In this document: piece after piece, positions 28,091 to 36,841 of the stretch | How positions within the stretch are numbered: position 1 is the stretch's first letter | Layout: each line of letters opens with the position of its first letter | NCBI RefSeq assembly: GCF_014640175.1 | Contig: NZ_BMGL01000010.1 | Span: 62,001 to 126,000, forward strand | Length of the DNA stretch: 64,000 nt | Direction: 5' to 3' | DNA from: Psychroflexus salis | GTDB taxonomy: Bacteria; Bacteroidota; Bacteroidia; Flavobacteriales; Flavobacteriaceae | Position numbers and translations under genes: made by a program | Notes under the pieces: generated by a model | What the model was told of the DNA's origin: nothing | Database searches by the model: none | What the model saw: only the letters and a program-made list of their open reading frames with translations

Positions 28091-29161
28091 TTATTGCTTA
28101 AGAGATTCTTCTTCAATTTGTAAGCTTACTCGCCTAGCCGAAGCAATTGCTGCATCCATATAACCAGGAAATTTGTCTGAAGTTTCAGTACCTGCAAAAA
28201 ACAATTTATGATTAAAGTAGCCTTTTTTCAATAAAGAATGACCGTTATTATAATGCGGCTGTTGTATAAGCTCTACTTTTCCAACCAAATTATGAGCATT
28301 CCAAATCTGGTCTTCGTAAATACTGAAATTTTCTATTTGTTGACCAAAAAAATCTTTTAAATAGGCTAAAACTGCATCTTTACGTTCATTTTTAGTAAGT
28401 CTTGCAGCATACGGATGTAAAAAACCAGTAAAACCAAAACGATTTTCTTCTTTGTTAGTATGGTCATACATTTCGGTAACTATACCAACATGACTAAAAA
28501 ACATACCAGATTGATTATTAGTTCGCCAAAAGGCTTGATTAAACTCCAACACAAATTTTATCGATCCCGCCATCCAAGTTTGTACTTTGGGTAAAAGTTG
28601 CATTAAATCATCTGCTAAACTTGGCTTAAATTGTATGTTCGAAAAGACCAATTGTGGTGGTATGCAAATTACTAACTGATGCGCTGTAAAAACTTCTTCC
28701 TTTTTAGAAGTGACTTCTACTCCGCTCGAAGTTTCTGTAATAGCTTGCACTTCGGTTTCTAATTTTATATCAACTGTTGTTAATTGTTTAAAAAGAGCAT
28801 CAATAATACGTTCGCTTCCACCAGCAATTCGGTAAGTTGGCGGCTCTTGCTCGGGCACTTCAAATTGTTGTGGTGGTCGATTTGCTTCAGTATGAAATAA
28901 TGAAATCCCTTTTCTGTACTGTGGGTATTTATCTATTCCCATTTCGTTTAACAAACCCAATAAATGCAAATGTTCTTTAGCAAACCAAGTTGCTCCTAAT
29001 TCCATTGGTGTTTGTAATTTACCTACTATGGTTTTAATTCTCCCACCTACGCGATGCGTAGCTTCTAACAACTGTACTTTATAATTTTGTTTTTGCAAGA
29101 AATAAGCTAAACTCAAACCGCTTAAGCCTGCTCCAACAATGATGATTTTTTTTTTATCCAT
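28091..29161 (-). CDS. Flavin amine-oxidase family oxidoreductase
   Basis: This 356-aa protein binds FAD: the N-terminus is a Rossmann fold (KKIIIVGAGLSGLSLAYFLQ), followed by the EATHRVGGRIKT motif that contacts the flavin. The C-terminal LFFAGTETSDKFPGYMDAAI matches the amine-oxidase FAD-binding signature. It is about 100 residues shorter than classical monoamine oxidases and has no signal peptide, so it is cytosolic. The substrate is unknown. It stands between uvrB (convergent) and the feo operon. Confidence 0.87.
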   Translation of the reverse strand: MDKKKIIIVGAGLSGLSLAYFLQKQNYKVQLLEATHRVGGRIKTIVGKLQTPMELGATWFAKEHLHLLGLLNEMGIDKYPQYRKGISLFHTEANRPPQQFEVPEQEPPTYRIAGGSERIIDALFKQLTTVDIKLETEVQAITETSSGVEVTSKKEEVFTAHQLVICIPPQLVFSNIQFKPSLADDLMQLLPKVQTWMAGSIKFVLEFNQAFWRTNNQSGMFFSHVGIVTEMYDHTNKEENRFGFTGFLHPYAARLTKNERKDAVLAYLKDFFGQQIENFSIYEDQIWNAHNLVGKVELIQQPHYNNGHSLLKKGYFNHKLFFAGTETSDKFPGYMDAAIASARRVSLQIEEESLKQ

Positions 29162-29213
29162 AATTTATGAATGAATTTTGAAATAGATGCTAATGATTTG
29201 GAAGTTGTTTAAA

Positions 29214-29339
29214 TCAACAACCACATTCATCTTGTCCACATATTTTAGTATTCTTTTTCTTTTTGAAAAAGAATTTCTTCAACAAAAAACTTATGGCTGC
29301 TAAAAAAGTTATCCAAACTAATACTTCTTGAAATTCCAT
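29214..29339 (-). CDS. FeoB-associated Cys-tailed membrane mini-protein
   Basis: This 41-aa protein starts at the ATG at 29339, 5 nt after the feoB stop. It has one transmembrane helix (EVLVWITFLAAISFLL), a very basic patch (KKFFFKKKKN) and a cysteine-rich tail (ICGQDECGC). Small proteins of this plan are common after feoB in Bacteroidota and are thought to be accessory to FeoB, possibly like FeoC, but a role is not shown. The frame continues upstream, but that part lies inside feoB. Confidence 0.8.
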   Translation of the reverse strand: MEFQEVLVWITFLAAISFLLKKFFFKKKKNTKICGQDECGC

Positions 29340-29344
29340 AGTAA

Positions 29345-31453
29345 TTATTTTAAAAGTTGAAAAGCGATTAAGGAAACTACATACGCAAAAGCACTCATAA
29401 TTACCAGTTGAAGAATGGGCCATTTCCAGGTATTGGTTTCTCGTTTTACTACTGCCAGCGTACTCATACACTGCATAGCAAAAGCATAAAATAACAATAA
29501 ACTAATTCCACTAGCAAAATTGAACAGCTTTCCTCCTATTACAGGATTCACTTCCTTAGACATGCGTTGTTTAATGGTTTCTTCATTTTCGCTACCAACA
29601 CTGTAAATGGTTGCTAAGGTTCCTACAAAAACTTCTCTTGCTGCAAAAGAAGTAATAACAGCAATACCAATTTTCCAGTCGTAGCCTAAAGGCTGAACAA
29701 CTGGCTCAATCGCTTTTCCCATATATCCAATATACGAATACCGCAATTTATGCGAAGCAATTTTGGTATTAACTTCTTCAGCTGATAAAGTTAAATTTTC
29801 AGCAGTAATTTCTTCATTTACGATTTGCTCTGCTTTGCTAAATTTTTCATTCGGTCCATAACTAGCCAAAACCCAAAGTATAATCGAAATGGCTAAAATA
29901 ATTTTTCCCGCCCCAAAAACAAAAGACTTGGTTTTATCTACAACGGTAATAACTACATTTTTAAAAATAGGCAGCTTATAATCTGGCATTTCGATTACAA
30001 AATATGTTTTTTTAGAATTTTTCATAATTAAATGCAGCAACCATGCAGAAAATAAAGCCATACCAAAACCCAGAAAATATAAGAAAAACAATACTAAACC
30101 TTGGTAGTTTAAAAAGCCTAATAAATTTTCGTCAGGAATAACTAATGAAATGATAATTAAGTAAACTGGTAATCTAGCAGAACAGGTAGTAAACGGAATT
30201 ACTAAAATAGTAATGAGTCGTTCTTTCCAATTTTCTATATTTCTTGAAGCCATAACTGCAGGAATTGCACAAGCCGTTCCTGAAACTAATGGAACTATAC
30301 TTTTGCCACTTAATCCAAACTTTTTCATGATGCGGTCGGTTAGAAAAACTACTCTACTCATGTAACCACTTTCTTCAAGTAAGCTGATAAATAAAAATAA
30401 CAAAGCAATTTGTGGAACAAAAATTACAATTCCACCGATACCAGGAATAATACCTTCGGCAATTAATCGGGTAAATTGACCATCCGGCAAATGTTGTTTG
30501 GTTAATTCACTTAAATTAGCAAAACCTAAGTCAATTAAATCCATTGGAAAAGCAGACCAATTGTAAATGGCTTGAAAAATAAGTAGCAAAATGAGTGCAA
30601 AAATAAAATATCCCCAAAATTTATGAATAAGTAATCTATCTAAACTAGCTCTTAATCCTTTGGCTGCATTAATGTCTTTGGTAAGCGTTGCTTTTAAAGA
30701 CTTATTGATAAAGAGATAGCGAGCAATAACTTCTTTTTGTTGTAAATGCTTTAATTCAGATTTACTTTTAGGCGTAAAATCTTGGGTTTTATTTTCAATT
30801 GGGTTTCGGTTAAGATCACCAAAATTTACGTCGTTATTAATAATTAACCATAACTTGTAAATATTTTGATTAGGATAAGCCTTTTCTAAATTTTCAAAAT
30901 AAGCAGAATCGATATGCGTTATTTCGCAACAAGATTCGGTAGAAAGCATTTTATAGTTACTTATTAATTCTTTTAGCTTATCGAAACCTAAGTTTTTGCG
31001 AGCACTAACTAGAGCTATTTTAGTGTTAAGTTTTGCTTCTAAAGCTTCAATATCAATTCGAATTCCCTTTTTCTCCATCCGATCAGCCATATTAATAGCT
31101 AAGATGGTGGGTAAACCTAAATCCTTAATTTGGGTAAAAAGTAACAGATTGCGTTTTAAATTTTCAATATCGCTAACCACAACAACTACGTCTGGGTAAT
31201 CTTTATCATTTTTATTAAGTAGTAGTTTAATGGCTACATCTTCATCTAAAGAAGATGCATTAAGGCTGTACGTGCCTGGTAAATCTAGAATATGTGCTTT
31301 CAACATTCTGGAAAGTTTACAAACACCTTCCTTTTTTTCAACTGTAATTCCTGGGTAATTCCCTACTTTTTGATTTAAACCGGTTAAGCTATTAAATACA
31401 GAAGTTTTACCTGTATTCGGATTGCCAACAAGTGCAACATTAATTTGTCTCAT
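29345..31453 (-). CDS. feoB: Ferrous iron transport protein B
   Basis: This 702-aa protein pairs an N-terminal GTPase domain (G1 GNPNTGKTS, G3 DLPGTYSL, G4 NMADRMEKKG) with about ten membrane helices. Gate motifs of the FeoB permease (PLVSGTACAIPAVMASRNIE, TTCSARLPVYLIIISL) are present. It imports Fe2+ through the inner membrane. I prefer the ATG at 31453 over a GTG one codon upstream. It overlaps feoA by 14 nt and is followed by a Cys-tailed mini-protein, forming a classic feo operon. Confidence 0.97.
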   Translation of the reverse strand: MRQINVALVGNPNTGKTSVFNSLTGLNQKVGNYPGITVEKKEGVCKLSRMLKAHILDLPGTYSLNASSLDEDVAIKLLLNKNDKDYPDVVVVVSDIENLKRNLLLFTQIKDLGLPTILAINMADRMEKKGIRIDIEALEAKLNTKIALVSARKNLGFDKLKELISNYKMLSTESCCEITHIDSAYFENLEKAYPNQNIYKLWLIINNDVNFGDLNRNPIENKTQDFTPKSKSELKHLQQKEVIARYLFINKSLKATLTKDINAAKGLRASLDRLLIHKFWGYFIFALILLLIFQAIYNWSAFPMDLIDLGFANLSELTKQHLPDGQFTRLIAEGIIPGIGGIVIFVPQIALLFLFISLLEESGYMSRVVFLTDRIMKKFGLSGKSIVPLVSGTACAIPAVMASRNIENWKERLITILVIPFTTCSARLPVYLIIISLVIPDENLLGFLNYQGLVLFFLYFLGFGMALFSAWLLHLIMKNSKKTYFVIEMPDYKLPIFKNVVITVVDKTKSFVFGAGKIILAISIILWVLASYGPNEKFSKAEQIVNEEITAENLTLSAEEVNTKIASHKLRYSYIGYMGKAIEPVVQPLGYDWKIGIAVITSFAAREVFVGTLATIYSVGSENEETIKQRMSKEVNPVIGGKLFNFASGISLLLFYAFAMQCMSTLAVVKRETNTWKWPILQLVIMSAFAYVVSLIAFQLLK

Positions 31454-31682
31454 CACTTGTATTTAAGGTAGTTACTAAAATGTCTCTTGCGGTTTCTAAG
31501 CGAATGGCTAAATAGGTTTCATTAATATTTAAATACAAAGGGTCTTTTATTTTATTAATTTTAATTACTTCTACTTCACTTCCTGGCAAACATCCCATTT
31601 CCAATAATTTCAACGGAATTGTTAAAGCTGAAATATCAGTGATAATAGCTTTTTGCCCACTTTTTAAATCCGCAATACTCAT
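31440..31682 (-). CDS. feoA: Ferrous iron transport protein A
   Basis: This 80-aa SH3-fold protein has the FeoA pattern: ADLKSGQKAIITDI at the start, LLEMGCLPGSEVEVIK in the middle and TYLAIRLETARDILV at the end. FeoA proteins modulate FeoB activity in the cytoplasm. It is the first gene of the feo operon and overlaps feoB by 14 nt. The upstream region has a TAGGTTTG -7 box and a 6-bp-arm inverted repeat that may be an iron-responsive operator. Confidence 0.93.
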   Translation of the reverse strand: MSIADLKSGQKAIITDISALTIPLKLLEMGCLPGSEVEVIKINKIKDPLYLNINETYLAIRLETARDILVTTLNTSDETN

Positions 31683-31688
31683 TTGTTT

Positions 31689-31722
31689 TATTTAGATTAA
31701 TATTAAATAGTGCAAACCTAAT
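31689..31722 (-). promoter_or_regulatory. feoA promoter region with inverted repeat
   Basis: On the minus strand a TAGGTTTG box (31715-31722) matches the Bacteroidota -7 element. Just downstream, at 31689-31709, is an inverted repeat with arms TATTTA and TAAATA around a 9-nt centre, overlapping the expected start site. Iron regulators of the Fur or DtxR/MntR type bind inverted repeats in such positions; which one applies is not visible. Confidence 0.4.
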
Positions 31723-31888
31723 AAATTACTTTTTAGCTTCTTATTTTTTAAGTTTATTTTGAATAAAAATCTTGTAAAAATGAACTATAACTGATTTAGA
31801 TTAGTTTTTGGGTTCCTTTTTCTTAAGATGAAAATAATAGAAAATTTTAGCCGTTCAATCTTAAACAAGAAATCATAGTAATAATTGA

Positions 31889-32941
31889 TTACCACTTCAA
31901 TAAAACTCGTTGTGCTGAAAAACCTGGTCCGAAGCTTAACATAATTCCTTTTTCATCCTTTTTGGGTTTTTGCTGAAGAATACGTTCGAGAACAAATAAA
32001 ACGGTTGCGCTACTCATGTTTCCAAATAACTGTAAAACAGCTTTAGTGTCGTTGATGTTTTTTCCTAAATCTGAAAATAAATGCTCCACGGTTTGAATGA
32101 TTTTTTTTCCGCCAGGATGAAATATTAAATGGTCGATTTCTTCAATTTTGGTATTGTATTTAGCTAAAAACGGATGAATTATTTTAGGAAAATGATCGGC
32201 TATGGTTTGTGGAACTTCAATATCTAAAATCATTTTTAAACCTGAGTTCGTCAAATCAAAACCCATCATGTGTGTGGCATCGTAAAAATGATACATGCCT
32301 TCCCCAAGAATACTTGGACCTTGATCTTTTTCATTAGACGATAATAAAACACAAGCCGCTCCATCGCCAAAAATTGCTGCACTTACCATATTGGCCATGC
32401 TCATATCGTTCAATTGAAAAGTAGCAGTTGGTGCTTCAAATGCAACAACAGCAGCACGTTTATTAGGATTGGCTGCTAAAAATTGCTTGGCATAAATAAT
32501 TCCTGAAATTCCAGCTGCACAACCCATTTCGGTTACGGGTAAGCGAATAACATCTTCGCGTAAACCCAATTCATTTATTAAATAAGCATCTAAAGAAGGA
32601 ATCATAATTCCTGTACAGCTTACCGTAATAATATAATCTAAATCGCTTGCTTCCCAATCGGCATCTTTTAATGCTTTTTGAAGCACTTTTTTGCCTAAAG
32701 ACTTGGCTTCGCGCTCATAAATTTTGTTTTTATCTTCAAAAGATGTTGCCGTAAAAACTTCTTCAGGATCCATGATAGAATAGCGTTGGTCTACTCCTGC
32801 TCCTTCAAATAACTTTACTACTTTTCGTCTAAAACGATCATCTTCGTTGGCAAGCCATAATTCTACAAAAGGAATTACTTCGGCTGTAGTTTTGGAGTAT
32901 TCGGGTAATTGACTTACCGCACTTGTTATTTTTACACTCAT
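31889..32941 (-). CDS. Type III polyketide synthase
   Basis: This 350-aa chalcone-synthase-like enzyme has the full catalytic triad: Cys in VTEMGCAAGISG, His in HLIFHPGGKKI and Asn in LFGNMSSATVLFVLE. Such enzymes condense malonyl-CoA with a starter to give pyrones or alkylresorcinols; the acyl starter is not predictable. I place the start at the ATG at 32941 (MSVKITSAVSQLPEYS), which overlaps the methyltransferase stop by 4 nt (ATGA). It is the last gene of a three-gene operon with a methyltransferase and a flavin oxidoreductase. Confidence 0.9.
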   Translation of the reverse strand: MSVKITSAVSQLPEYSKTTAEVIPFVELWLANEDDRFRRKVVKLFEGAGVDQRYSIMDPEEVFTATSFEDKNKIYEREAKSLGKKVLQKALKDADWEASDLDYIITVSCTGIMIPSLDAYLINELGLREDVIRLPVTEMGCAAGISGIIYAKQFLAANPNKRAAVVAFEAPTATFQLNDMSMANMVSAAIFGDGAACVLLSSNEKDQGPSILGEGMYHFYDATHMMGFDLTNSGLKMILDIEVPQTIADHFPKIIHPFLAKYNTKIEEIDHLIFHPGGKKIIQTVEHLFSDLGKNINDTKAVLQLFGNMSSATVLFVLERILQQKPKKDEKGIMLSFGPGFSAQRVLLKW

Positions 32942-33651
32942 TTGTTTTGTATTATCCATTGATATCTAAACGCCCAAAACCATTTTAAACTATGTTTTTT
33001 TATTGAAACTTGTTGGGCATAATTATTAAAATCTTGTTGCTTGAAACCGCGTAAAATTGAAATTAATCCATCATGTTTAGCAATTTTACTTTTAATGAAG
33101 AAAAAACCATAAAGTTTGAAAAGCACATAAGCTAATTTGCTGCGATGCAAATCGTTAATTATAATTCCTATGTTAGCTTGTTGTTGAAGCACTTGCAATA
33201 ATTGAACTAATTTTTCATCTTTAAAGTGATGAAAAGTTAAGGTAGAAATAAATACATCTACATTAAGCGTATGCAACTTCTTAGAAAACACATCCATACA
33301 TTGAAAAGACAAATTAGTAAATTCTTTAGAAGCTTTTTTTGCTATTTGTATACAATCAGGATTCGCATCGATACCTATAAATTGAAGCTTTATAGCTTGT
33401 TTTTCTCCCCATTGAGCTAATTTTCGTAAACTAGCTCCACTTCCACATCCTACATCTACAATGGTAAATGTAGAATGAACAGCAGGTTTAATTATTTTTT
33501 TAATTCCGTTTATACTAACCCGATGTCCACCTAAGGCAGCATTAATTTGATCTATGCTTTTTAAAACTCGCTCTAATTCTTTACCATTAAAATCAAACTC
33601 ATCCATAATTTCAGGAAGTTCGCTTCTTTTTTTAGTAGATATACCTAGCAT
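32938..33651 (-). CDS. Class I SAM-dependent methyltransferase
   Basis: This 237-aa protein has the SAM-binding motif I (TIVDVGCGSGASLRKLAQWG, about residues 63-82), motif II-like FIGIDANPDCIQIAKK and a post-motif VDVFISTLTFHHF. It sits between the oxidoreductase and the type III polyketide synthase, overlapping them by 7 and 4 nt. The operon arrangement suggests that it methylates the polyketide product, but it could modify another metabolite. Confidence 0.87.
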   Translation of the reverse strand: MLGISTKKRSELPEIMDEFDFNGKELERVLKSIDQINAALGGHRVSINGIKKIIKPAVHSTFTIVDVGCGSGASLRKLAQWGEKQAIKLQFIGIDANPDCIQIAKKASKEFTNLSFQCMDVFSKKLHTLNVDVFISTLTFHHFKDEKLVQLLQVLQQQANIGIIINDLHRSKLAYVLFKLYGFFFIKSKIAKHDGLISILRGFKQQDFNNYAQQVSIKKHSLKWFWAFRYQWIIQNK

Positions 33652-34763
33652 ACAATTGGTTTTCCGTGGGTTTGTTGAATCATTTTTTTGACTAAAAATG
33701 GGACTTTTGTACCAATTTCAATACCTATATTAGTCAGTTGATCGTGCATTAGTAATTTTTGAAAAAACCGACCATATCGCATTCGTTTTTGAAAAGTTTG
33801 TTGCCATTTTTGGCTGTAAGTTTCAAATAATAAGGACTTAGATTGATGCTTTTGAAAATCTAAAACTGCTTCTGATGCAATTTTAGCCGAATGAATTGCC
33901 ATTGCCATTCCGTTGCCACATAAAGGGTGAATTAAACCAGCTGCATCACCTAGCATTAATATGTTGTTTTCTACAGCTTGTTTTGCTTCAAATGAAACTT
34001 GCGCGATAGCTAAGTGCTTTTCAAACACTAAGGAAGCTTCATCAAAAAAACGATTTAAGTGTTTGTTTTTTTTAAGTACATTTTCATTAAATTCATCTAT
34101 GTTTTTATATTGTTTAAAGCTTTCGTATTTTGCCAAATAGCAAACATTTACATGATTGGTTTCCGTTAGGGACAAACCGCAATAACCACCATTAAAATTA
34201 TGTAATTCTACTTTATGTTTAGCAAAATTTGGATGCGAATAATGAGCTTTTATACCTACCCAATGCGCTGGTTTAGCGATAAAATTTCTGTTAAAATGTT
34301 GGTCTAAATTAGAGCGCTTGCCAAAACTACCTAAGACTAATTCTGCATTTTGAGTATAATTTTGACTAGTTACTTGGTAGAATGCTTCAGTTTGAAAAAC
34401 ATCTTTTACCTTTTCAAAAATAAATTTTACTCCCAAGCTAAGTGCTTTTTTATACAGTAATTCATCAAAAGTATAGCGAGAAATTCCGAATCCACCTAAG
34501 CTTAAATTTTGTTGTATTTCTTTGCCTGACTGCGATGTAATAAGCAATTCATTAATTTCAGGAACTTGTAAAGCCTTTATATCGATGTGTAAATATTCAA
34601 GATAAGGTATTATTTCATTAGAAACATACTCTCCACAAACTTTATGTCTTGGATATTGATGACGTTCAAACACCAAAACAGTATTGTTTTGTTGCGCCAA
34701 ATGAATAGCAGCCGTTAATCCAGCCAAACCACCACCCATTATAATTACGTCCCATTTTTTCAC
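33645..34763 (-). CDS. FAD-dependent oxidoreductase (geranylgeranyl-reductase/hydroxylase type)
   Basis: This 372-aa flavoprotein starts at the GTG at 34763 (MKKWDVIIMGGGLAGLTAAI); the frame is open to 34802, but that part lies inside a terminator hairpin. Motifs of the group are GGGLAGL for FAD, HKVCGEYVSNE and LMLGDAAGLIHPLCGNGMAM for the second FAD contact. It resembles aromatic hydroxylases and geranylgeranyl-reductase-like enzymes. As first gene of the type III PKS operon it probably hydroxylates or reduces the polyketide. Confidence 0.87.
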   Translation of the reverse strand: MKKWDVIIMGGGLAGLTAAIHLAQQNNTVLVFERHQYPRHKVCGEYVSNEIIPYLEYLHIDIKALQVPEINELLITSQSGKEIQQNLSLGGFGISRYTFDELLYKKALSLGVKFIFEKVKDVFQTEAFYQVTSQNYTQNAELVLGSFGKRSNLDQHFNRNFIAKPAHWVGIKAHYSHPNFAKHKVELHNFNGGYCGLSLTETNHVNVCYLAKYESFKQYKNIDEFNENVLKKNKHLNRFFDEASLVFEKHLAIAQVSFEAKQAVENNILMLGDAAGLIHPLCGNGMAMAIHSAKIASEAVLDFQKHQSKSLLFETYSQKWQQTFQKRMRYGRFFQKLLMHDQLTNIGIEIGTKVPFLVKKMIQQTHGKPIVC

Positions 34764-34775
34764 AGCTGAAAAATA

Positions 34776-34809
34776 AAACAAAAAAATCCCGATGCAGTAC
34801 ATCGGGATT
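34776..34809 (-). terminator. Intrinsic terminator after the OmpA-family gene
   Basis: Read on the minus strand, a 10-bp perfect stem (AATCCCGATG / CATCGGGATT, 34785-34809) with a 5-nt loop is followed by a T-run. It lies 24 nt after the OmpA-family stop and 13 nt before the start of the oxidoreductase gene, which supports the GTG at 34763 as that gene's start. Confidence 0.85.
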
Positions 34810-34833
34810 GAAAAAGTAAATCTTTAACAAAAA

Positions 34834-35529
34834 TTAATTGGCTTGTTCTTTAGCTTCTTGTTTTAATTCTTCATTAGCAACGATTGCTAATTCTACACGG
34901 CGATTTTTCGCTCTTCCTTCTTCGGTTTCATTATCGTGTTTTGGTCGCTCTTCGCCATACCATTCAGTTATTAAACGTTTACTCTCAATTCCGTTTTTAA
35001 TTAAAAAATCGGTAACCGACATGGCTCTTCTTTTCGATAAATCCATATTATACGCATCACTTCCCGAACTATCCGTATGACCTTCAACCACAATATTAGT
35101 TTTAGGGTATTCCTTTAAAATTTCAATAAGTTTTGATAATGACTCTTTAGAATCGGCGTTAATTTGGTCTTTGTTGGTTGCAAAATAAACCCCAGAATTT
35201 TCATCGAAAGTAACAGCGATGCCTTCCCCTACTCGAACTACTTCAGCACCAGGTATTTCATCTTGTATTTTTTTAGCCTGTTCGTCCATTCGGTTACCAA
35301 TATACGCACCCGAAGCACCACCAACCACTGCAGCAACAATAGCGCCTAAAGCTGAGTTTTTTCCATCGCCTAAATTATTGCCTAAAATGCCGCCAATTAC
35401 AGCACCACCAGCCACTCCAATAGCAGTTCCACGTTGTGTACTGTTTGTATTTTTAACTGCTTCGCAAGCTAGGAGACTAAAGCTCAAGCTAACCAGCAGC
35501 AGAATTTTATTAAATCGTGTAAATTTCAT
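34834..35529 (-). CDS. OmpA-family lipoprotein with glycine-zipper domain
   Basis: This 231-aa lipoprotein (signal ending SFSLLAC, Cys21) begins at the ATG at 35529. A glycine-zipper segment follows (GTAIGVAGGAVIGGILGNNL, GAIVAAVVGGASGAYIG). The C-terminal OmpA/Pal domain (about 115-220) carries the peptidoglycan-binding motif VVEGHTDSSGSDAYNMDLSK and RAKNRRVELAI. It would tie the outer membrane to peptidoglycan. The C-terminal tail is Lys/Glu-rich. A terminator follows. Confidence 0.92.
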   Translation of the reverse strand: MKFTRFNKILLLVSLSFSLLACEAVKNTNSTQRGTAIGVAGGAVIGGILGNNLGDGKNSALGAIVAAVVGGASGAYIGNRMDEQAKKIQDEIPGAEVVRVGEGIAVTFDENSGVYFATNKDQINADSKESLSKLIEILKEYPKTNIVVEGHTDSSGSDAYNMDLSKRRAMSVTDFLIKNGIESKRLITEWYGEERPKHDNETEEGRAKNRRVELAIVANEELKQEAKEQAN

Positions 35530-35545
35530 AATCATAAATTTGTAA

Positions 35546-36019
35546 TTAATTTCTTTCAAAGTTAAGACGAACAATCATAGGTTGCGATTGAAATTGAACA
35601 TTTAAATCCCATATCATCAACGATTCAGATATCTTTTTAATTTGTAAGCGCGAACCTTCTTTCATTTTGCTTGCTTTTTCATCTTTTCCCATTTTTAAAA
35701 TAACATTATAGGCATAACTAGTTGATGAGCTTTCTTCTACAGACCAAACCAAATTATGTGCTTGCGTTACGCAGTCTGTATTATAAATGTTGACCGTTCC
35801 CCGATTATTATTTGCAACAAACTTCCAAAGGGAAGATTCAAAACATGCTGCACTTGCTGTTTGAAACAAAGTAACATCAAAAAAACCAGAAGAATCTGGA
35901 TAGGTAACTTCTTTTAAAATCCACTCACCATTAAAGGATTTTTCTGTTTCTTTTATTAGTTTAGATGAGCCGCAACTCAAAAATAAACATGCTGTGAATA
36001 CAAGAAATATTTTATTCAT
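35546..36019 (-). CDS. Lipocalin-like lipoprotein
   Basis: This 157-aa protein starts at the ATG at 36019 (MNKIFLVFTACLFLSCGSS; lipidated Cys16). The body (FNGEWILKEVTYP, SLWKFVANNNRGTVNIYN, LVWSVEES) resembles Bacteroidota lipocalin-like lipoproteins that share the GEW/W motif near the start. Cys pairs (SAACFES and YNTDCVTQ) may form a disulfide. It is 16 nt upstream of the OmpA-family gene and probably co-transcribed. Function unknown. Confidence 0.65.
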   Translation of the reverse strand: MNKIFLVFTACLFLSCGSSKLIKETEKSFNGEWILKEVTYPDSSGFFDVTLFQTASAACFESSLWKFVANNNRGTVNIYNTDCVTQAHNLVWSVEESSSTSYAYNVILKMGKDEKASKMKEGSRLQIKKISESLMIWDLNVQFQSQPMIVRLNFERN

Positions 36020-36169
36020 AAATAGTAGTTTTTGCATATTCAAAATTACAAATTTTACTTCATAGAAGTTCACAATATTTATATAAGTTCTATAGTAATT
36101 AAACTTTGACATTCATCATTGTTTAAAGAAGCTAAAGACATTATATTTGAAAAAAATATAGAATTTATA

Positions 36170-36832
36170 ATGAAAATAAACACATACATAGACCATACAC
36201 TTTTAAAAGCTGATGCAACTTTAGCACAAATACAACAGCTCTGTGAAGAAGCAAAGACATACCAATTTGCTAGTGTTTGTATTCCTTCTTATTTTGTTGC
36301 AGATGCGTATAAAATACTTAGACAAACCAATGTAAAAGTTTGTACGGTGGTTGGTTTTCCACTAGGAAATTCTTCAACCGAAACAAAGGTTAGAGAAGCT
36401 CAAATTGCTATTGAAAATGGAGCCGAAGAAATTGATATGGTTATTAACCAAGCAGCAATAAAATCGAATAAATGGGATGATGTACAAAGTGATATTAGTC
36501 AAGTAAAAGTAGTTACAGGAAACTATATTTTAAAGGTAATATTAGAAACTTGTAATTTAACCGATGAAGAGATAGCTAGAGCTTGTCAGGAAGCAGACCG
36601 AGCGGGTGCTGATTTTGTAAAAACTTCAACTGGTTTTGCTTCAGATGGTGCAACTGTTGAAGCTGTTCAAATTATGAAAGCGAATATTAGCGCCAATGTA
36701 AAAATAAAAGCTTCTGGTGGAATTCGCGATTTAGAAACGGTACAAAAGTATATCGATTTAGGAGTAAGTAGAATTGGTGCATCATCAGGAGTTGCTATTA
36801 TGGAAGGAACAGCATCAAATTCATCGTATTAA
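36170..36832 (+). CDS. deoC: Deoxyribose-phosphate aldolase
   Basis: This 220-aa TIM-barrel aldolase splits 2-deoxyribose-5-phosphate into acetaldehyde and glyceraldehyde-3-phosphate. It starts at the ATG at 36170 (MKINTYIDHTLLKADATLAQ); upstream codons open to a TTG at 36119 are not conserved-looking. The Schiff-base lysine is in DFVKTSTGFA, and a second conserved lysine lies in IKASGGIRD. The length is normal for the short bacterial type. Together with deoD 10 nt downstream it forms a nucleoside salvage operon. Confidence 0.96.
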   Translation: MKINTYIDHTLLKADATLAQIQQLCEEAKTYQFASVCIPSYFVADAYKILRQTNVKVCTVVGFPLGNSSTETKVREAQIAIENGAEEIDMVINQAAIKSNKWDDVQSDISQVKVVTGNYILKVILETCNLTDEEIARACQEADRAGADFVKTSTGFASDGATVEAVQIMKANISANVKIKASGGIRDLETVQKYIDLGVSRIGASSGVAIMEGTASNSSY

Positions 36833-36841
36833 ATATAATTT

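Noticed and set aside
34764-34802. Upstream extension of the FAD oxidoreductase to an ATG at 34802
   Set aside because: The extension encodes part of a perfect terminator hairpin belonging to the OmpA-family gene; the GTG at 34763 directly precedes the FAD-binding motif.
36119-36169. 17-codon extension of deoC from a TTG
   Set aside because: Family members begin with the segment at the ATG at 36170.
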